DNA from: Candidatus Hamiltonella defensa 5AT (Acyrthosiphon pisum)
GTDB taxonomy: Bacteria; Pseudomonadota; Gammaproteobacteria; Enterobacterales; Enterobacteriaceae
Direction: 5' to 3'
Assembly: GCF_000021705.1 (NCBI RefSeq)
Contig: NC_012751.1
Location: forward strand, 1,476,006 to 1,540,005
DNA: 64,000 nucleotides
The notes under the pieces were generated by a model that worked only from the letters and a program-made list of their open reading frames with translations, was not told the DNA's origin and ran no database searches. Position numbers and translations under genes: made by a program. Numbering within the stretch: position 1 is the first letter of the stretch; each line of letters opens with the position of its first letter. This document shows, piece after piece, positions 1 through 10,553 of the stretch.

Positions 1-2
1 TC

Positions 3-2087
3 CTGGTGATGTATCTCTTTCTTCAAAATTTCAGAGCGACATTGATACCGACGATTGCGGTTCCGGTTGTGTTACTGGGCACATTTGGCGTTCTTTCAGT
101 ATTGGGTTATTCCATCAATACGTTAACGATGTTCGGAATGGTGCTCGCCATCGGTCTATTGGTGGACGATGCCATAGTTGTCGTTGAAAATGTGGAACGG
201 GTGATGCACGAAGACGGGCTTTCACCTAAAGAAGCCTCTAAGAAATCGATGCAACAAATTCAGGGGGCCTTGGTAGGGATAGCGTTAGTTTTGTCTTCGG
301 TATTTATTCCAATAGCTTTTTTAGAAGGTTCGACTGGGGAAATTTATCGTCAGTTTTCTGTCACCATTGTTTCCGCCATGGTGTTATCGGTTTTGGTGGC
401 TTTGATCCTCACCCCTGCATTATGTGCCACTATTCTTAAGCCTATTGATAAAGATAAAAAAAATAAAGTCAGCGCATTCTTGGGCTGGTTTAATCATATT
501 TTTGAAAAAAGCAGCCATCATTATACTTATAGTGTGAAGCATATTTTAAAAGGGACAGGTCGTTACTTGATAATATATCTGTTTATTGTGATTGGTATGT
601 GTGTTTTGTTTCTGCGTTTACCGACCTCCTTTTTACCAGAGGAAGATCAGGGTGTTTTTGTGACGATGGTTCAGCTCCCTGTCGGCGCCAGTCAAGAAAG
701 AACAGATAAAGTGCTCTCACAAGTCACTGATTATTTTTTAACTCAAGAAAAAGATGTGATTAAGTCTGTCTTGACTTTGAGTGGTTTTGGTTTTAATGGA
801 CAGGGTCAAAATATGGGCCTTGTATTTATTAGTTTAAACGATTGGAGTCAACGTACTGAGAAAAAAGATACCGTCTCGGCTGTTGTAGCGCGTGCATCTA
901 GAGCTTTTTCACAAATCAAGGATGGGCTGGTGTTCGCTTTTAATTTGCCCCCAATAACTGAATTGGGTGTTGCGACTGGTTTTGACTTTGAATTACTTGA
1001 CCAAAGAAATTTAGGCCACCAAAAGTTAACCCAAGCGCGTAATCAATTATTGGCGATGGCAGCTCAACATCGAGATGTATTAGTTAATATGCGCCCCAGT
1101 GGAATGGAAGACAGCCCGCAGTTTAAAATTGAAGTGGATAAAGAAAAGGCACGAGTCCTTGGACTTTCTCTTTCTGATATTAATACGACACTAGGTTCTG
1201 CATTCGCTGGGATCTATGTAAACGATTTTATTGATGCGGGGCGAGTCAAAAAAGTGTTTGTTCAAGGCGCCGCTCCTTTTCGAATGTTGCCAGAGGATAT
1301 TAACCATTGGTATGTTCGTAATAACCAAGGTCAAATGGTGCCATTTTCTTCTTTTTCTACCACTCAATGGAAATATAATTCACCCCGTTTAGAACGTTAT
1401 AATGGCTTTCCATCAATGAAAATTCAAGGTCAAGCGGCGCCTGGTAAAAGCACAGGGGAAGCCATGGCATTGATGCAAGAGCTCGCAAAAAAACTTCCGA
1501 ATGGTATTGGTTATGATTGGACAGGCGTCTCTTTTCAGGAGCGTATGTCTGCTAATCAATCTCTGTTTTTATATGCCATTTCCCTGATCTTTGTCTTTTT
1601 ATGCCTGGCCGCGCTCTATGAGAGTTGGTCAATTCCTTTTTCAGTGATAATGGTTGTACCTGTTGGGGTCCTGGGGTCACTATTAGCCGCTTATTTAGGT
1701 GGTTTGGACAACGATGTTTATTTTCAGGTCAGCTTGTTAACCACTATTGGTTTATCGGCTAAAAATGCGATTTTAATTATTGAGTTTTCAAAAAATTTAA
1801 TTCAAAAAGAAGGGAAAGGTCTGATAGAAGCCACGTTATCTGCTGTTCGAATGCGTTTACGTCCGATTTTGATGACCTCTTTAGCATTCATGTTGGGTGT
1901 TTTACCTCTGGCGATGAGCCATGGGGCGGGCTCAGGAGCACAACATGCCCTTGGTGTTGGGGTGATTGGCGGTATGATAGCCTCTACCGTTTTAGCCATT
2001 TATTTTGTTCCGGTGTTTTTTGTGGTTTTTTTGCGTCGATTTGGTCAAAAAACGCACCTTGGTATTCAACATTCAGATAAAAACTGA
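3..2087 (+). CDS. acrB: AcrB-type RND multidrug efflux transporter, 5' truncated by window
   Basis: Inner-membrane proton/drug antiporter of the AcrAB-TolC type. About 694 of the usual ~1,040 residues are present; the reading frame is open from the first bases, so the start lies outside the window. The segment GLLVDDAIVVVENV carries the paired aspartates of the proton relay, and SAKNAILIIEFSKN carries the matching lysine in the second membrane half. Hydrophobic segments alternate with the periplasmic porter region, and the C-terminus looks intact. Similarity to E. coli AcrB from memory is high; AcrD or MdtF-type paralogues cannot be excluded. No acrA or acrR is visible because the 5' side is cut. 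Confidence 0.9.
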   Translation: MVMYLFLQNFRATLIPTIAVPVVLLGTFGVLSVLGYSINTLTMFGMVLAIGLLVDDAIVVVENVERVMHEDGLSPKEASKKSMQQIQGALVGIALVLSSVFIPIAFLEGSTGEIYRQFSVTIVSAMVLSVLVALILTPALCATILKPIDKDKKNKVSAFLGWFNHIFEKSSHHYTYSVKHILKGTGRYLIIYLFIVIGMCVLFLRLPTSFLPEEDQGVFVTMVQLPVGASQERTDKVLSQVTDYFLTQEKDVIKSVLTLSGFGFNGQGQNMGLVFISLNDWSQRTEKKDTVSAVVARASRAFSQIKDGLVFAFNLPPITELGVATGFDFELLDQRNLGHQKLTQARNQLLAMAAQHRDVLVNMRPSGMEDSPQFKIEVDKEKARVLGLSLSDINTTLGSAFAGIYVNDFIDAGRVKKVFVQGAAPFRMLPEDINHWYVRNNQGQMVPFSSFSTTQWKYNSPRLERYNGFPSMKIQGQAAPGKSTGEAMALMQELAKKLPNGIGYDWTGVSFQERMSANQSLFLYAISLIFVFLCLAALYESWSIPFSVIMVVPVGVLGSLLAAYLGGLDNDVYFQVSLLTTIGLSAKNAILIIEFSKNLIQKEGKGLIEATLSAVRMRLRPILMTSLAFMLGVLPLAMSHGAGSGAQHALGVGVIGGMIASTVLAIYFVPVFFVVFLRRFGQKTHLGIQHSDKN

Positions 2088-2573
2088 TTTTTATAATTGA
2101 TGTCCGAAAAAAGGCCATTCTTAATAAATGCTTAATAAGCTAGCTTAGCTTTTTTTATAAAAAACCAAGGTGAATTAATTTTTATAAATTTTTACGTTGG
2201 ATCTTTTCAAAGTAAAGATATAGAGCATATATCTCACTGATAAATTTTTGAAAAGAATATCCCCTGATTTTACTTGACAAGCATTAAATATTAATGAAAA
2301 CTCTCGCTTTTGCATTAAACTCTATATAAATAATATGATTTTTTGTATCTCAAGATATGAAAAATGCCTTGTCAGAAATCACTTAAATCAAAGACATTCT
2401 TTCAAAATAAAAAACTCTTTAATTAATGAAATATTTTATTCTGTTTAGCATTTATAGAATTTATATTGTCAATTTTTATGATATTTTTTTTGAAATTAAT
2501 CCATCTATTTTCTAAAAAAATAGAATAATAATAAAGAACAACCCTAAATTTAAATATTGAGAAAAAATAAACT
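2088..2573. other. AT-rich intergenic region, no gene seen
   Basis: No credible coding sequence in 486 bases. A TAAG/CTTA stem followed by GC and a run of T at about 2138-2158 could be a weak terminator for the efflux gene. The very AT-rich stretch just before hha probably holds its promoter, but no clear pair of hexamers could be picked. Confidence 0.4.
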
Positions 2574-2795
2574 ATGACAACAAAACCTATTATGACGAAA
2601 AAAAAGTATCTGATGCGTTTAAGAAAATGTACAACCCTTCAGACTTTAGAGCGTGTCATCGAAAAGAATAAGTATGAACTTCCTGATGATGAACTTGAAT
2701 TATTTTATTCTGCGGCTGATCATCGTTTAGCTGAACTGACCATGAATAAACTCTACGATAAAATCCCTCCATCAGTGTGGCAACATGTTAAATAA
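2574..2795 (+). CDS. hha: Hha/YmoA-family nucleoid-associated modulator
   Basis: Small cytoplasmic protein of 73 residues, the usual Hha/YmoA length. Members bind H-NS and strengthen silencing of AT-rich, often horizontally acquired, genes. The sequence shows the family pattern: an early YLMRLRKC segment, then LERVIEKNKYEL, ELELFYSAADHRLAELTMNKLYDKIP, and a final VWQHVK. It sits alone between the efflux gene and ffs with its own AT-rich upstream region; tomB is absent. In E. coli hha also lies near acrAB, which agrees with the neighbouring AcrB assignment. A link between this protein and silencing of the AT-rich toxin genes of the prophage is only an inference. Confidence 0.9.
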   Translation: MTTKPIMTKKKYLMRLRKCTTLQTLERVIEKNKYELPDDELELFYSAADHRLAELTMNKLYDKIPPSVWQHVK

Positions 2796-3073
2796 TTTAT
2801 TTAACATTTAGTGCGACGCCATGTTAATTTTTGGCTTGATAAAAAATGAGTTCATTTTCTAATATTATAAATATATAAGTCACTTTATCTATTAATTGAT
2901 TAAAAAATTTAAAATGATTTATTACAAATAATAACTTATTTTAAATATGGTGTTTTTTTATTCAAAATTTAGAATAACACCAAAAAATTCTTTTAAGGAA
3001 TTTAAATAGCTTTCATAAAAAAATGAAAGTGATGATTGAGAAATTGACATTTAGCTGTAGAAAATAAAATTGA

Positions 3074-3186
3074 GGTGGCAACTCTGCTGGCTGCATCCAA
3101 ATACATACAAAGCCTGCTACGGCTGCTTCCTTCCGGATCTGACCGAATTCACAAGTGAGTATTACCAGGTGACCAACAGAGCTACC
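3074..3186 (-). ncRNA. ffs: 4.5S RNA, signal recognition particle RNA
   Basis: Read on the minus strand the stretch contains the conserved SRP apical motif GGTCAGATCCGGAAGGAAGC and AGCAGCC. The two ends pair: CTCTGTTGG near the 5' end with CCAGCAGAG near the 3' end, closed by GGT/ACC. Length is about 113 bases, as in E. coli ffs (114). The RNA binds Ffh and targets membrane proteins co-translationally. Apical loop sequence differs from E. coli but the Ffh-binding internal loop is intact. Ends are inferred from the terminal pairing. Confidence 0.88.
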
Positions 3187-3402
3187 ATTGAAGATGATTT
3201 AGAGTTTCTGAGCGGCCGCATTATCAAACATATATCTTCAAATAGCAACCAGGATTACTATAAAAAGGGCTTGAAATGCTTACTTTAAATGTATCAACAT
3301 TCAATATTATCCGATGGGAGCTTGATCATAAAGCACAACCCTCCGCCCGAGGTCAGTTTTGTAAGAGATCTGTTGATTTTTCTCATTTTTGGACTTAAGA
3401 CT

Positions 3403-3888
3403 ATGATCATCAGTTTAATTGCCGCCATGGCTCAGAATCGTGTGATTGGCTTGAATAATAAGATGCCATGGCATCTCCCTCTTGATTTTGCGTGGTTTAA
3501 AAAAAATACCCTTCACAAACCTGTTATTATGGGGCGTAAAACTTTCGACTCTCTAGGGCGAGCTTTGCCTGGGCGGATGAATATTGTGATGACCCGCCAA
3601 GGGATTGCCTCTCCAGGAGTGATAGGGGTTTCTTCGATGGAAAAAGCATTAAAAGCGGCTCAGGATGCCCCTGAAGTCATGGTGATTGGAGGCGCTGAAA
3701 TTTATCGTCAATTTTTACCTCAAGCGAATCGTCTTTACCTCACTGAGGTTTTAAAAAATATCCAAGGTGATACTTATTTTCCTGAATATGAACAACAACA
3801 GTGGGAAATGGTATTTCAAGAATCTCATTCTCCCGATAATAGTCATCTTTATTCTTTTTCCTTTCAAATTTTGCACAGAGTAAGATGA
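3403..3888 (+). CDS. folA: Dihydrofolate reductase
   Basis: NADPH-dependent reduction of dihydrofolate to tetrahydrofolate in the cytoplasm, needed for thymidylate and purine synthesis. The 161-residue product starts MIISLIAAMAQNRVIG and keeps the NKMPWHLPLDFAWFKK substrate loop with the catalytic acidic residue in LD, the VIMGRKTFDS cofactor segment, and VMVIGGAEIYRQF. I chose the ATG at 3403 rather than the in-frame ATG at 3289 because the extra 38 residues have no counterpart in DHFR and 161 is close to the E. coli length of 159. It lies alone between ffs and mutS. Confidence 0.95.
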   Translation: MIISLIAAMAQNRVIGLNNKMPWHLPLDFAWFKKNTLHKPVIMGRKTFDSLGRALPGRMNIVMTRQGIASPGVIGVSSMEKALKAAQDAPEVMVIGGAEIYRQFLPQANRLYLTEVLKNIQGDTYFPEYEQQQWEMVFQESHSPDNSHLYSFSFQILHRVR

Positions 3889-4067
3889 GGATGTCAGCCT
3901 TTTTGATCGGATTCATATCAAAATATTAATGTGGCTGAAGTATTTGTTTTAAGCTAAATCGGTTAATATGCAGCGCAAAAAACCAGATCATATTTTTCTC
4001 TCCTTCATTTTTAAAAATGGCATTCCCTGTTAATTTTAAATTCACTTAAAGCAGGAGAAATATTCCT

Positions 4068-6632
4068 ATGGACAGTATCAATAAATGTGAATCTCATACC
4101 CCAATGATGCAGCAATACCTACGGCTTAAATCTGAACATCCAGAGGTATTTTTGTTTTATCGAATGGGCGATTTTTATGAATTGTTTTATGACGATGCCA
4201 AACGCGCTTCCAGATTACTGGATATTTCATTGACTCAACGCGGGCAATCTGCAGGCACACCTATTCCCATGGCAGGCGTGCCCTATCATGTCATCGATAA
4301 TTATTTAGCAAAACTTGTTCAATTAGGTGAATCTGCGGCTATTTGTGAACAGGTAGGAGATCCTTCAACGAGCAAAGGGCCTGTTGAACGCAAGGTCGTT
4401 CGTATCGTGACGCCTGGCACCATCAGTGATGAAGCATTATTGCAGGAGAAACAAGATAATTTGCTGGCCGCTGTCTGGCAAGACAAACAAGGTTTGGGTT
4501 ATGCCACCTTAGATATCAGTTCAGGGCGCTTTCGAGCAATGGAACCAAAAGACCTCGAAGCCTTAAAAACCGAATTACAACGTACTCATCCCTCTGAATT
4601 ACTCTATCCCGAAACCTTTGAGCTCATTGATTTGATTGAATCCCGTCAAGGTTTGCGTCGCCGCCCTTTATGGGAATTTGAGCTCGAAACGGCCCGTCAA
4701 CAGCTCAATCTACAATTTGGTACACAAGATTTAACGGGCTTTGGTGTAGAACAGGCACATTTGGCTTTAAGAGCAGCAGGCTGCTTACTGCAATATGTCA
4801 AAGATACACAACGTACTTCGTTACCTCACATCAGAGAACTGATCCTGCAACACGAGGAAGACAATGTCACCATAGATGCTGCCAGCAGGCGTAATTTAGA
4901 ATTAACTGAAAATTTATCAGGGGGTACAGAAAATACGCTGGCCAGTATTTTGGATTGTACGGTGACGTCTATGGGGAGTCGAATGTTAAAGCGTTGGCTT
5001 CATATGCCCATAACAGATATGAGCACACTGCATCATCGACAAGAAGCCATCAGGGTATTACAGCATGTGGCTTCTGATTTAAAACCGCTTTTACGTAAAG
5101 TCGGTGATTTAGAACGTATTCTTGCCCGGCTCGCATTGCGTACCGCACGGCCAAGAGATTTAGCCAGAATGCGCTTGGCTTTTGAGCAGTTACCTGAAAT
5201 TCATGACGTATTAAATACGTGTAAATCTCAACATTTAAAAAAATTGTTATCTGAAATAGGTCAATTTGATGCATTACTTGATTTACTGCGGCGAGCGATA
5301 GTAGACGTTCCCCCTGTATTAATACGGGATGGAGGCGTTATTGCCACAGGATATAACGAAGAATTAGATAAATGGCGCGCACTATCTGATGGCGCTCATG
5401 ATTATTTAAATGAACTCGAAATACGTGAGCGTCATGAGTTAAAACTAGATACCCTAAAAGTAGGATTTAACGCCATACATGGCTACTATATTCAGGTGAG
5501 TCGTGCCCAAAGTCATTTGATTCCCGCTCATTATGCTCGGCGTCAAACACTGAAAAACGTCGAACGCTACATCATTCCTGAATTAAAAGAATATGAAGAT
5601 AAGGTGCTCACCTCCAAAGGAAAGGCATTAAGCATAGAAAAAGATCTCTATGAAGAAATTTTTGATTTGTTGCTACCTCATATTGCCTCATTACAAACGA
5701 GTTCTACCGCGCTGGCTGAATTAGATGTGCTTTCTAATCTGGCTGAAAGAGCAGATACACTCAACTATGTTTGCCCTGTTTTGACTGAAAAATCCGTGAT
5801 TGAAATTACGGGTGGGCGCCATCCAGTGGTAGAGCAGGTTTCAAAACAACCTTTTATTGCCAACCCCATTTCTTTGTCTCCTGAGCGCCGGATGTTGATC
5901 ATCACAGGTCCTAACATGGGTGGGAAAAGTACTTATATGCGCCAAACGGCACTGATTGTATTGTTGGCACACATCGGAAGTTTTGTACCCGCTGACAAAG
6001 CCATCATTGGATCCGTTGATCGTATTTTTACTCGTATTGGCGCGGCAGATGATCTGGCTTCAGGCCGTTCTACCTTTATGGTTGAAATGACCGAAACCGC
6101 GAATATTTTACATAATGCCACGGAGAAAAGTTTGGTCTTGATGGATGAAATCGGGCGGGGGACTTCCACCTATGATGGCCTTTCTCTGGCTTGGGCTTGT
6201 GCCGAAAATTTGTCTATCCACATTAAATCCATGACGCTTTTTGCCACTCATTATTTTGAATTGACAAGCTTACCAGAAAAAATCAACGGCATAGTGAACG
6301 TTCATCTTCAAGCTTTGGAGCAAGGAGATGAGATTGCGTTTATGCATTCTGTTCATGAAGGTGCTGCAAGCAAAAGTTATGGTTTAGCCGTCGCTGCTTT
6401 AGCGGGCGTGCCAAAGAAAGTCATCGATAGGGCTCGTCAAAGATTAGAGGAGCTGGAATTTACTTTAGAAGAGAACGGGCATACGAAACCATCCCTCCCT
6501 GCTTCAAAGCCTGTTTTTGAAAAAGAGTCTACGGATCATCCTGTTATTCGTAAATTAAAAACCTTAAAGCCAGATACGATGACACCGTATGATGCATTAC
6601 AGTGGATATATTATTTACAAAAGATGTTTTAA
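4068..6632 (+). CDS. mutS: DNA mismatch repair protein MutS
   Basis: Mismatch-recognition ATPase of methyl-directed repair, working with MutL, MutH and Dam methylation. At 854 residues it is full length (E. coli 853). The N-terminal mismatch reading motif is visible as MGDFYELF (Phe-Tyr-Glu wedge), the Walker A loop as GPNMGGKST, the Walker B region as [16 protein letters not shown], and the ATHYFELT segment follows. The gene starts after AGCAGGAGAAATATTCCT, which holds a good ribosome site. dam is retained at 14886-15698; mutL and mutH are not in this window, so whether the pathway is complete cannot be judged here. Confidence 0.97.
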
Positions 6633-6671
6633 ATCGACATATTGGGGTACAGAATTTTTATTGGAACTGAT

Positions 6672-9296
6672 ATGACTCAATACAGTTTTCGTGCCCGAAT
6701 GATGATCTTAATGCTCTCTCCTACGGTTTTGCTTGGGCTGCTGCTCAGCGCCTTTTTTATGATGCATCGCTATCATGAATTAGAAAAACAGGTGATTCAT
6801 GCAGGCACTTATATTATTCAATCCTTAGCTGTTGTCAGCGAATACGCCATGACATATCAAAACAAGGAGTTTGCCCGGCGGCTGATTTATAGGCAACATC
6901 GTCAACATTCAAGTATCGTCAAATCTATCGCCATTTTTAATACAGACAACACGCTTTTTGTGACTTCAAATTCTGATTATTATTCCTTAAGGCTTCCTAA
7001 AAATACCCCTATTCCAACAAAGCTGATGCGCACTCATTTGAAAAATTCCTTAATTTTACGAATGCCCATTACTTCTGAGCATCATTTGGTCCGCTTGTTA
7101 GGATATCATTTGCCTGTAAATAATAGACAGGAACCCGTTTTGGGGTATATCGCCATCGATCTCGATTTACAGGCCACACGCTTACAACAACGGAAGGAAT
7201 GTCTGATTTTGGGGGTGTTCTTGAGTTTTGCTTTCTGTATGGCCACATTATTTATTTATCGTTTGAAAATCATCGGTCAAGCCACTTCAGATTTACGCAA
7301 AACCCTGGCAAAAATGGAAATTCAACATATAGAGTTGGAAATGACCAAGAAAAAAGTGCAGGAAGACTCTCACATGAAATCAGAGTTTTTGGCCAATATA
7401 TCGCATGAATTGAGGACGCCTCTCAATAGTGTCATAGGTTTCGCCCGACAAACACTCAAAACTTCTTTGACGCCCACTCAGACCGATTATATTAAAACGA
7501 TGAAACAATCTGCTCATAATTTATTGTCTATTATCAACGATGTATTAGATTTTTCGAAATTGAACGCAAAAAAACTCATTTTAGATCATATTCCTTTTCA
7601 ATTGAGGAAAAATGTAGATGAAGTGATGATTTTGCTGGCTCACAGTGCCCATGAAAAAGGCTTGGAATTAATTCTAAAAATACATCATGATGTACCCGAT
7701 TGGGTGATGGGAGATCCAATGAGATTTCAGCAAATCATCACCAATTTATTAGGTAATGCGATTAAATTTACAGAAAAGGGCCATATTATTGTTCAGGTCG
7801 CTTTAATTGCAAAAAAAGAGGCGAGCATCCACTTGCTGGTGGAAATCCAGGATACTGGAAAGGGGATCGCCCCTGAACAGCAGGCAGAATTATTTCAGGC
7901 TTTTATACAAACGGATGCGAGTATTTCTCGTTGCCACGGTGGAACAGGTTTAGGTCTTGCTATCACAAGAAAACTTGTCCAGGCAATGCAGGGGGAGATC
8001 AATTTTGACAGTCAAGTCAATCAGGGGTCTACGTTTAGATTTAATATTAAGCTCGATTTGAATCAACAGATCACAGATCTTCCTCTCCCTATGGATATTT
8101 TAGCTGGAAAACAACTGGCTTATATTGAATCCAATTCTGTTGTTGCCAAAGCTTCGCTTGATATTTTGAATATGACCCCATTAAAAGTGACTTATGCCGC
8201 TTCTTTTATGGGGTTGCCAAAGCAAAATTACGATTTTGGGCTGCTCGGTGTTCCCATTCCTGTTCGCGATAATATGGCGGAGCACAACGATCAATTAATG
8301 ACCGCCATGGCACTGGCGGACGAAATTATTTTGGCATTGCCCAGTCAATCGCATGTAGATTCAGAACAATTGAAACAGCTCGGTGCCAAAGGATGCCTTA
8401 TCAAACCCATTTCGGCTCGTCGATTGTTTCCTTTGTTGCTCGAAAAAAAAACGTTTAAAAAAAATGCGCCCTCTGAGTTTTTGCCAACAGCTTCAACATA
8501 TTTATCTAACCGCTTAGCTTTTCGAGTGATGGCGGTGGACGATAATCCCGCAAATTTAAAATTAATCGGCACTTTACTTGAACCATTAGTAGATAAAATC
8601 ATTTTGTGCAGCAACGGAGAAGAAGCATTGTCTATAGCGACTCAAACTCAGCTTGATGTGATTCTGATAGATATTCAGATGTCAAAAATGGATGGGATCC
8701 GAACCAGTGAGCTGATACATCAATTGCCTTTACATCGAAATACTCCCATCATTGCCGTGACAGCCTATACCACACAGGGGCAGAACGAGCTGTTATTAGC
8801 CTCGGGGATAACAGATTATTTAACAAAACCTATTAATGAAAACTGTCTGATTCAAGCAATTTCACGCTATAGCAAAAAAATGGTATCTCACAGCCCTGCC
8901 ATTTTTGTGGGCGGAAAAATACCACCTGTTTCACTAGACTGGGATCTGGCATTGAAACAAGCCGCTTATAAAAAAGATTTGGCCTGTGATCTCTTGAAAA
9001 TGCTTTTAGAACTGCTTCCTGATGTTAAAAAACGAGTTCAGGAAATTTTGGCTCTGGGGGATAAGACAATAAACGCTGAGGAAGAAGCGAATATATTATC
9101 TGTTATCCACCAGCTTCATGGCAGCGCGGCTTATAGCGGGTTGCCTCAGCTGCAAAAAATTTGTGGTGTCCTTGAAAAGGAATTACATAAAAAAACCCTT
9201 GTTAAAGATTTACAGGCGGAGTGGTTTGAATTATTAGATGAGATAGAAAACGTAACTATTGCCGCCGAAGCGCATTTGTCTCAATTTTTGAGTTAA
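6672..9296 (+). CDS. barA: Hybrid sensor histidine kinase BarA, apparently without HAMP domain
   Basis: Tripartite sensor kinase that in enterics phosphorylates UvrY/SirA to drive csrB/C transcription. Domains in order: N-terminal membrane helix, periplasmic sensor, second membrane helix near 185-200, dimerisation region with the phosphoacceptor in SEFLANISHELRTPL, ATPase with GTGLGLAI, receiver with VDDNPANLKLIG and IDIQMSKMDG, and C-terminal HPt domain with IHQLHGSAAYSG. The ATG at 6672 gives MTQYSFRARMMIL, matching the E. coli start; an in-frame TTG 30 bases earlier is less likely. After the second membrane helix the text runs directly into QATSDLRKTLAKME, so the HAMP region of about 65 residues found in E. 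coli BarA is missing. uvrY is not in view. Confidence 0.93.
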   Translation: MTQYSFRARMMILMLSPTVLLGLLLSAFFMMHRYHELEKQVIHAGTYIIQSLAVVSEYAMTYQNKEFARRLIYRQHRQHSSIVKSIAIFNTDNTLFVTSNSDYYSLRLPKNTPIPTKLMRTHLKNSLILRMPITSEHHLVRLLGYHLPVNNRQEPVLGYIAIDLDLQATRLQQRKECLILGVFLSFAFCMATLFIYRLKIIGQATSDLRKTLAKMEIQHIELEMTKKKVQEDSHMKSEFLANISHELRTPLNSVIGFARQTLKTSLTPTQTDYIKTMKQSAHNLLSIINDVLDFSKLNAKKLILDHIPFQLRKNVDEVMILLAHSAHEKGLELILKIHHDVPDWVMGDPMRFQQIITNLLGNAIKFTEKGHIIVQVALIAKKEASIHLLVEIQDTGKGIAPEQQAELFQAFIQTDASISRCHGGTGLGLAITRKLVQAMQGEINFDSQVNQGSTFRFNIKLDLNQQITDLPLPMDILAGKQLAYIESNSVVAKASLDILNMTPLKVTYAASFMGLPKQNYDFGLLGVPIPVRDNMAEHNDQLMTAMALADEIILALPSQSHVDSEQLKQLGAKGCLIKPISARRLFPLLLEKKTFKKNAPSEFLPTASTYLSNRLAFRVMAVDDNPANLKLIGTLLEPLVDKIILCSNGEEALSIATQTQLDVILIDIQMSKMDGIRTSELIHQLPLHRNTPIIAVTAYTTQGQNELLLASGITDYLTKPINENCLIQAISRYSKKMVSHSPAIFVGGKIPPVSLDWDLALKQAAYKKDLACDLLKMLLELLPDVKKRVQEILALGDKTINAEEEANILSVIHQLHGSAAYSGLPQLQKICGVLEKELHKKTLVKDLQAEWFELLDEIENVTIAAEAHLSQFLS

Positions 9297-9377
9297 GATT
9301 TACCATAAAATAAGTCCTAACCTTGAAGGAAAGAAGGATAATCATTAGAATTATGTTATTTAAAAATAAGAGGTTTT

Positions 9378-9695
9378 ATGGCGAAGTGGAATGGCCAATA
9401 TATCAGCCCTTATGCTGAACAGGGCAAAAAAAGTGAGCAGGTTAAAAAAATTACCGTTTGCATTCCAACGAAGGTACTCAAAATACTGACAGACGAAAGA
9501 ACTCGTCGACAAATTAATAATTTACGCCATGCTACTAACAGTGAATTATTATGCGAAGCTTTTTTGCATGCTTTCACAGGCCAACCTTTGCCGAATGACG
9601 ATGATCTGAGAAAAGAACGGAATGACGAAATTCCTCAAGCAGCCAGGATATTAATGCGTGATCTGGGGATCAATCCTGATACTTGGGAATACTGA
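9378..9695 (+). CDS. metJ: Methionine repressor MetJ
   Basis: Ribbon-helix-helix repressor that uses S-adenosylmethionine as corepressor to shut methionine biosynthesis genes. The 105-residue product starts MAKWNGQYISPYAEQG and carries the KKITVCIPTKVLKILTDERTRRQINNLRHATNSELLCEAF DNA-binding core in two adjoining parts; length matches E. coli (104 without Met). AAGAGG lies four bases before the ATG. metB, normally divergent from metJ, is absent; instead ubiA converges from the other side with an eight-base gap. No clear MetJ operator repeat is seen upstream. Confidence 0.95.
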   Translation: MAKWNGQYISPYAEQGKKSEQVKKITVCIPTKVLKILTDERTRRQINNLRHATNSELLCEAFLHAFTGQPLPNDDDLRKERNDEIPQAARILMRDLGINPDTWEY

Positions 9696-9704
9696 CCCCA
9701 TTTT

Positions 9705-10553
9705 TTAGTAATAATGTGAAAAAATGCCTAAAAATAAAATGAACCCGACATAATGATTGTTCATAAAAGCTTGAAAATATCCATCTGCACTTATCATCAA
9801 TTTTTGTTGATATATAAATAACATGCCGACTAATCCAACAGAAATATAAAACAAGACTCCAAACTGCATCAAATATCCCACTAATATCATTAAAAAAACT
9901 GTGATAAATTGTAATAAACCTATGATCAATCTATCATGCTGGCCGAACAAAATTGCAGTAGATTTAACACCAATTCGCAAATCGTCATTACGATCTACCA
10001 TCGCATATTGGGTGTCATAGATGAGCGTCCAGCAAAGATTTAAAAATAGTAACAGCCAGCAAACTATAGGTAAGGTTTGAGTCACAGCAGAAAAAGCCAT
10101 GGGAATTGACCATCCAAAAGCCAATCCCAATATAAGCTGAGGTAAATGTGTGACCCGTTTCATAAAGGGATAGACCCAAGCGAGTAGAGCCGCAACCAGA
10201 GAAATCGCAATCGTCATATGATTGAGCATCAACACCAGACAAAAAGAAAGAAAAATCAGGACAAAAAACAGAATTTTGCAAAATCTGAGATCAACTTCGC
10301 CACTGGGTATGGGTCGACTTGCAGTACGTTTCACGTGACCGTCAATCTTTCTATCAGCATAATCATTGATCACACATCCCGCCGCTCTCATGAAAAAAAC
10401 CCCTAATATAAAGATGGCCAATATTTTGATATCAGGGATCCCTTTACTGGCTATCCAGAGTGCCCATAAGGTCGGCCACAAAAGCAGGAATATGCCTATG
10501 GGTTTATCGATACGCATGAGCCGGCAATAGGCTTTCCATGTTTTTTTATGCAA
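9705..10553 (-). CDS. ubiA: 4-Hydroxybenzoate octaprenyltransferase
   Basis: Integral membrane prenyltransferase that attaches the octaprenyl tail to 4-hydroxybenzoate, the second step of ubiquinone synthesis. The 282-residue protein has the first aspartate-rich motif in NDYADRKIDGHVKRTASRP and the second in YDTQYAMVDRNDD, both in cytoplasmic loops between hydrophobic helices. Its start overlaps the end of ubiC by eight bases, so the pair is translationally coupled and the enzymes act in sequence. Length is near E. coli UbiA (290). It converges with metJ. Confidence 0.95.
   Translation of the reverse strand: MHKKTWKAYCRLMRIDKPIGIFLLLWPTLWALWIASKGIPDIKILAIFILGVFFMRAAGCVINDYADRKIDGHVKRTASRPIPSGEVDLRFCKILFFVLIFLSFCLVLMLNHMTIAISLVAALLAWVYPFMKRVTHLPQLILGLAFGWSIPMAFSAVTQTLPIVCWLLLFLNLCWTLIYDTQYAMVDRNDDLRIGVKSTAILFGQHDRLIIGLLQFITVFLMILVGYLMQFGVLFYISVGLVGMLFIYQQKLMISADGYFQAFMNNHYVGFILFLGIFSHYY

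Noticed and set aside
3070..3288. Open frame of 72 codons on the plus strand
   Set aside because: It is read through the complement of the ffs RNA and has no ribosome site or family likeness.
6642..6671. Upstream TTG start for barA
   Set aside because: It adds ten residues absent from BarA and lacks a ribosome site; the ATG at 6672 matches the family start.
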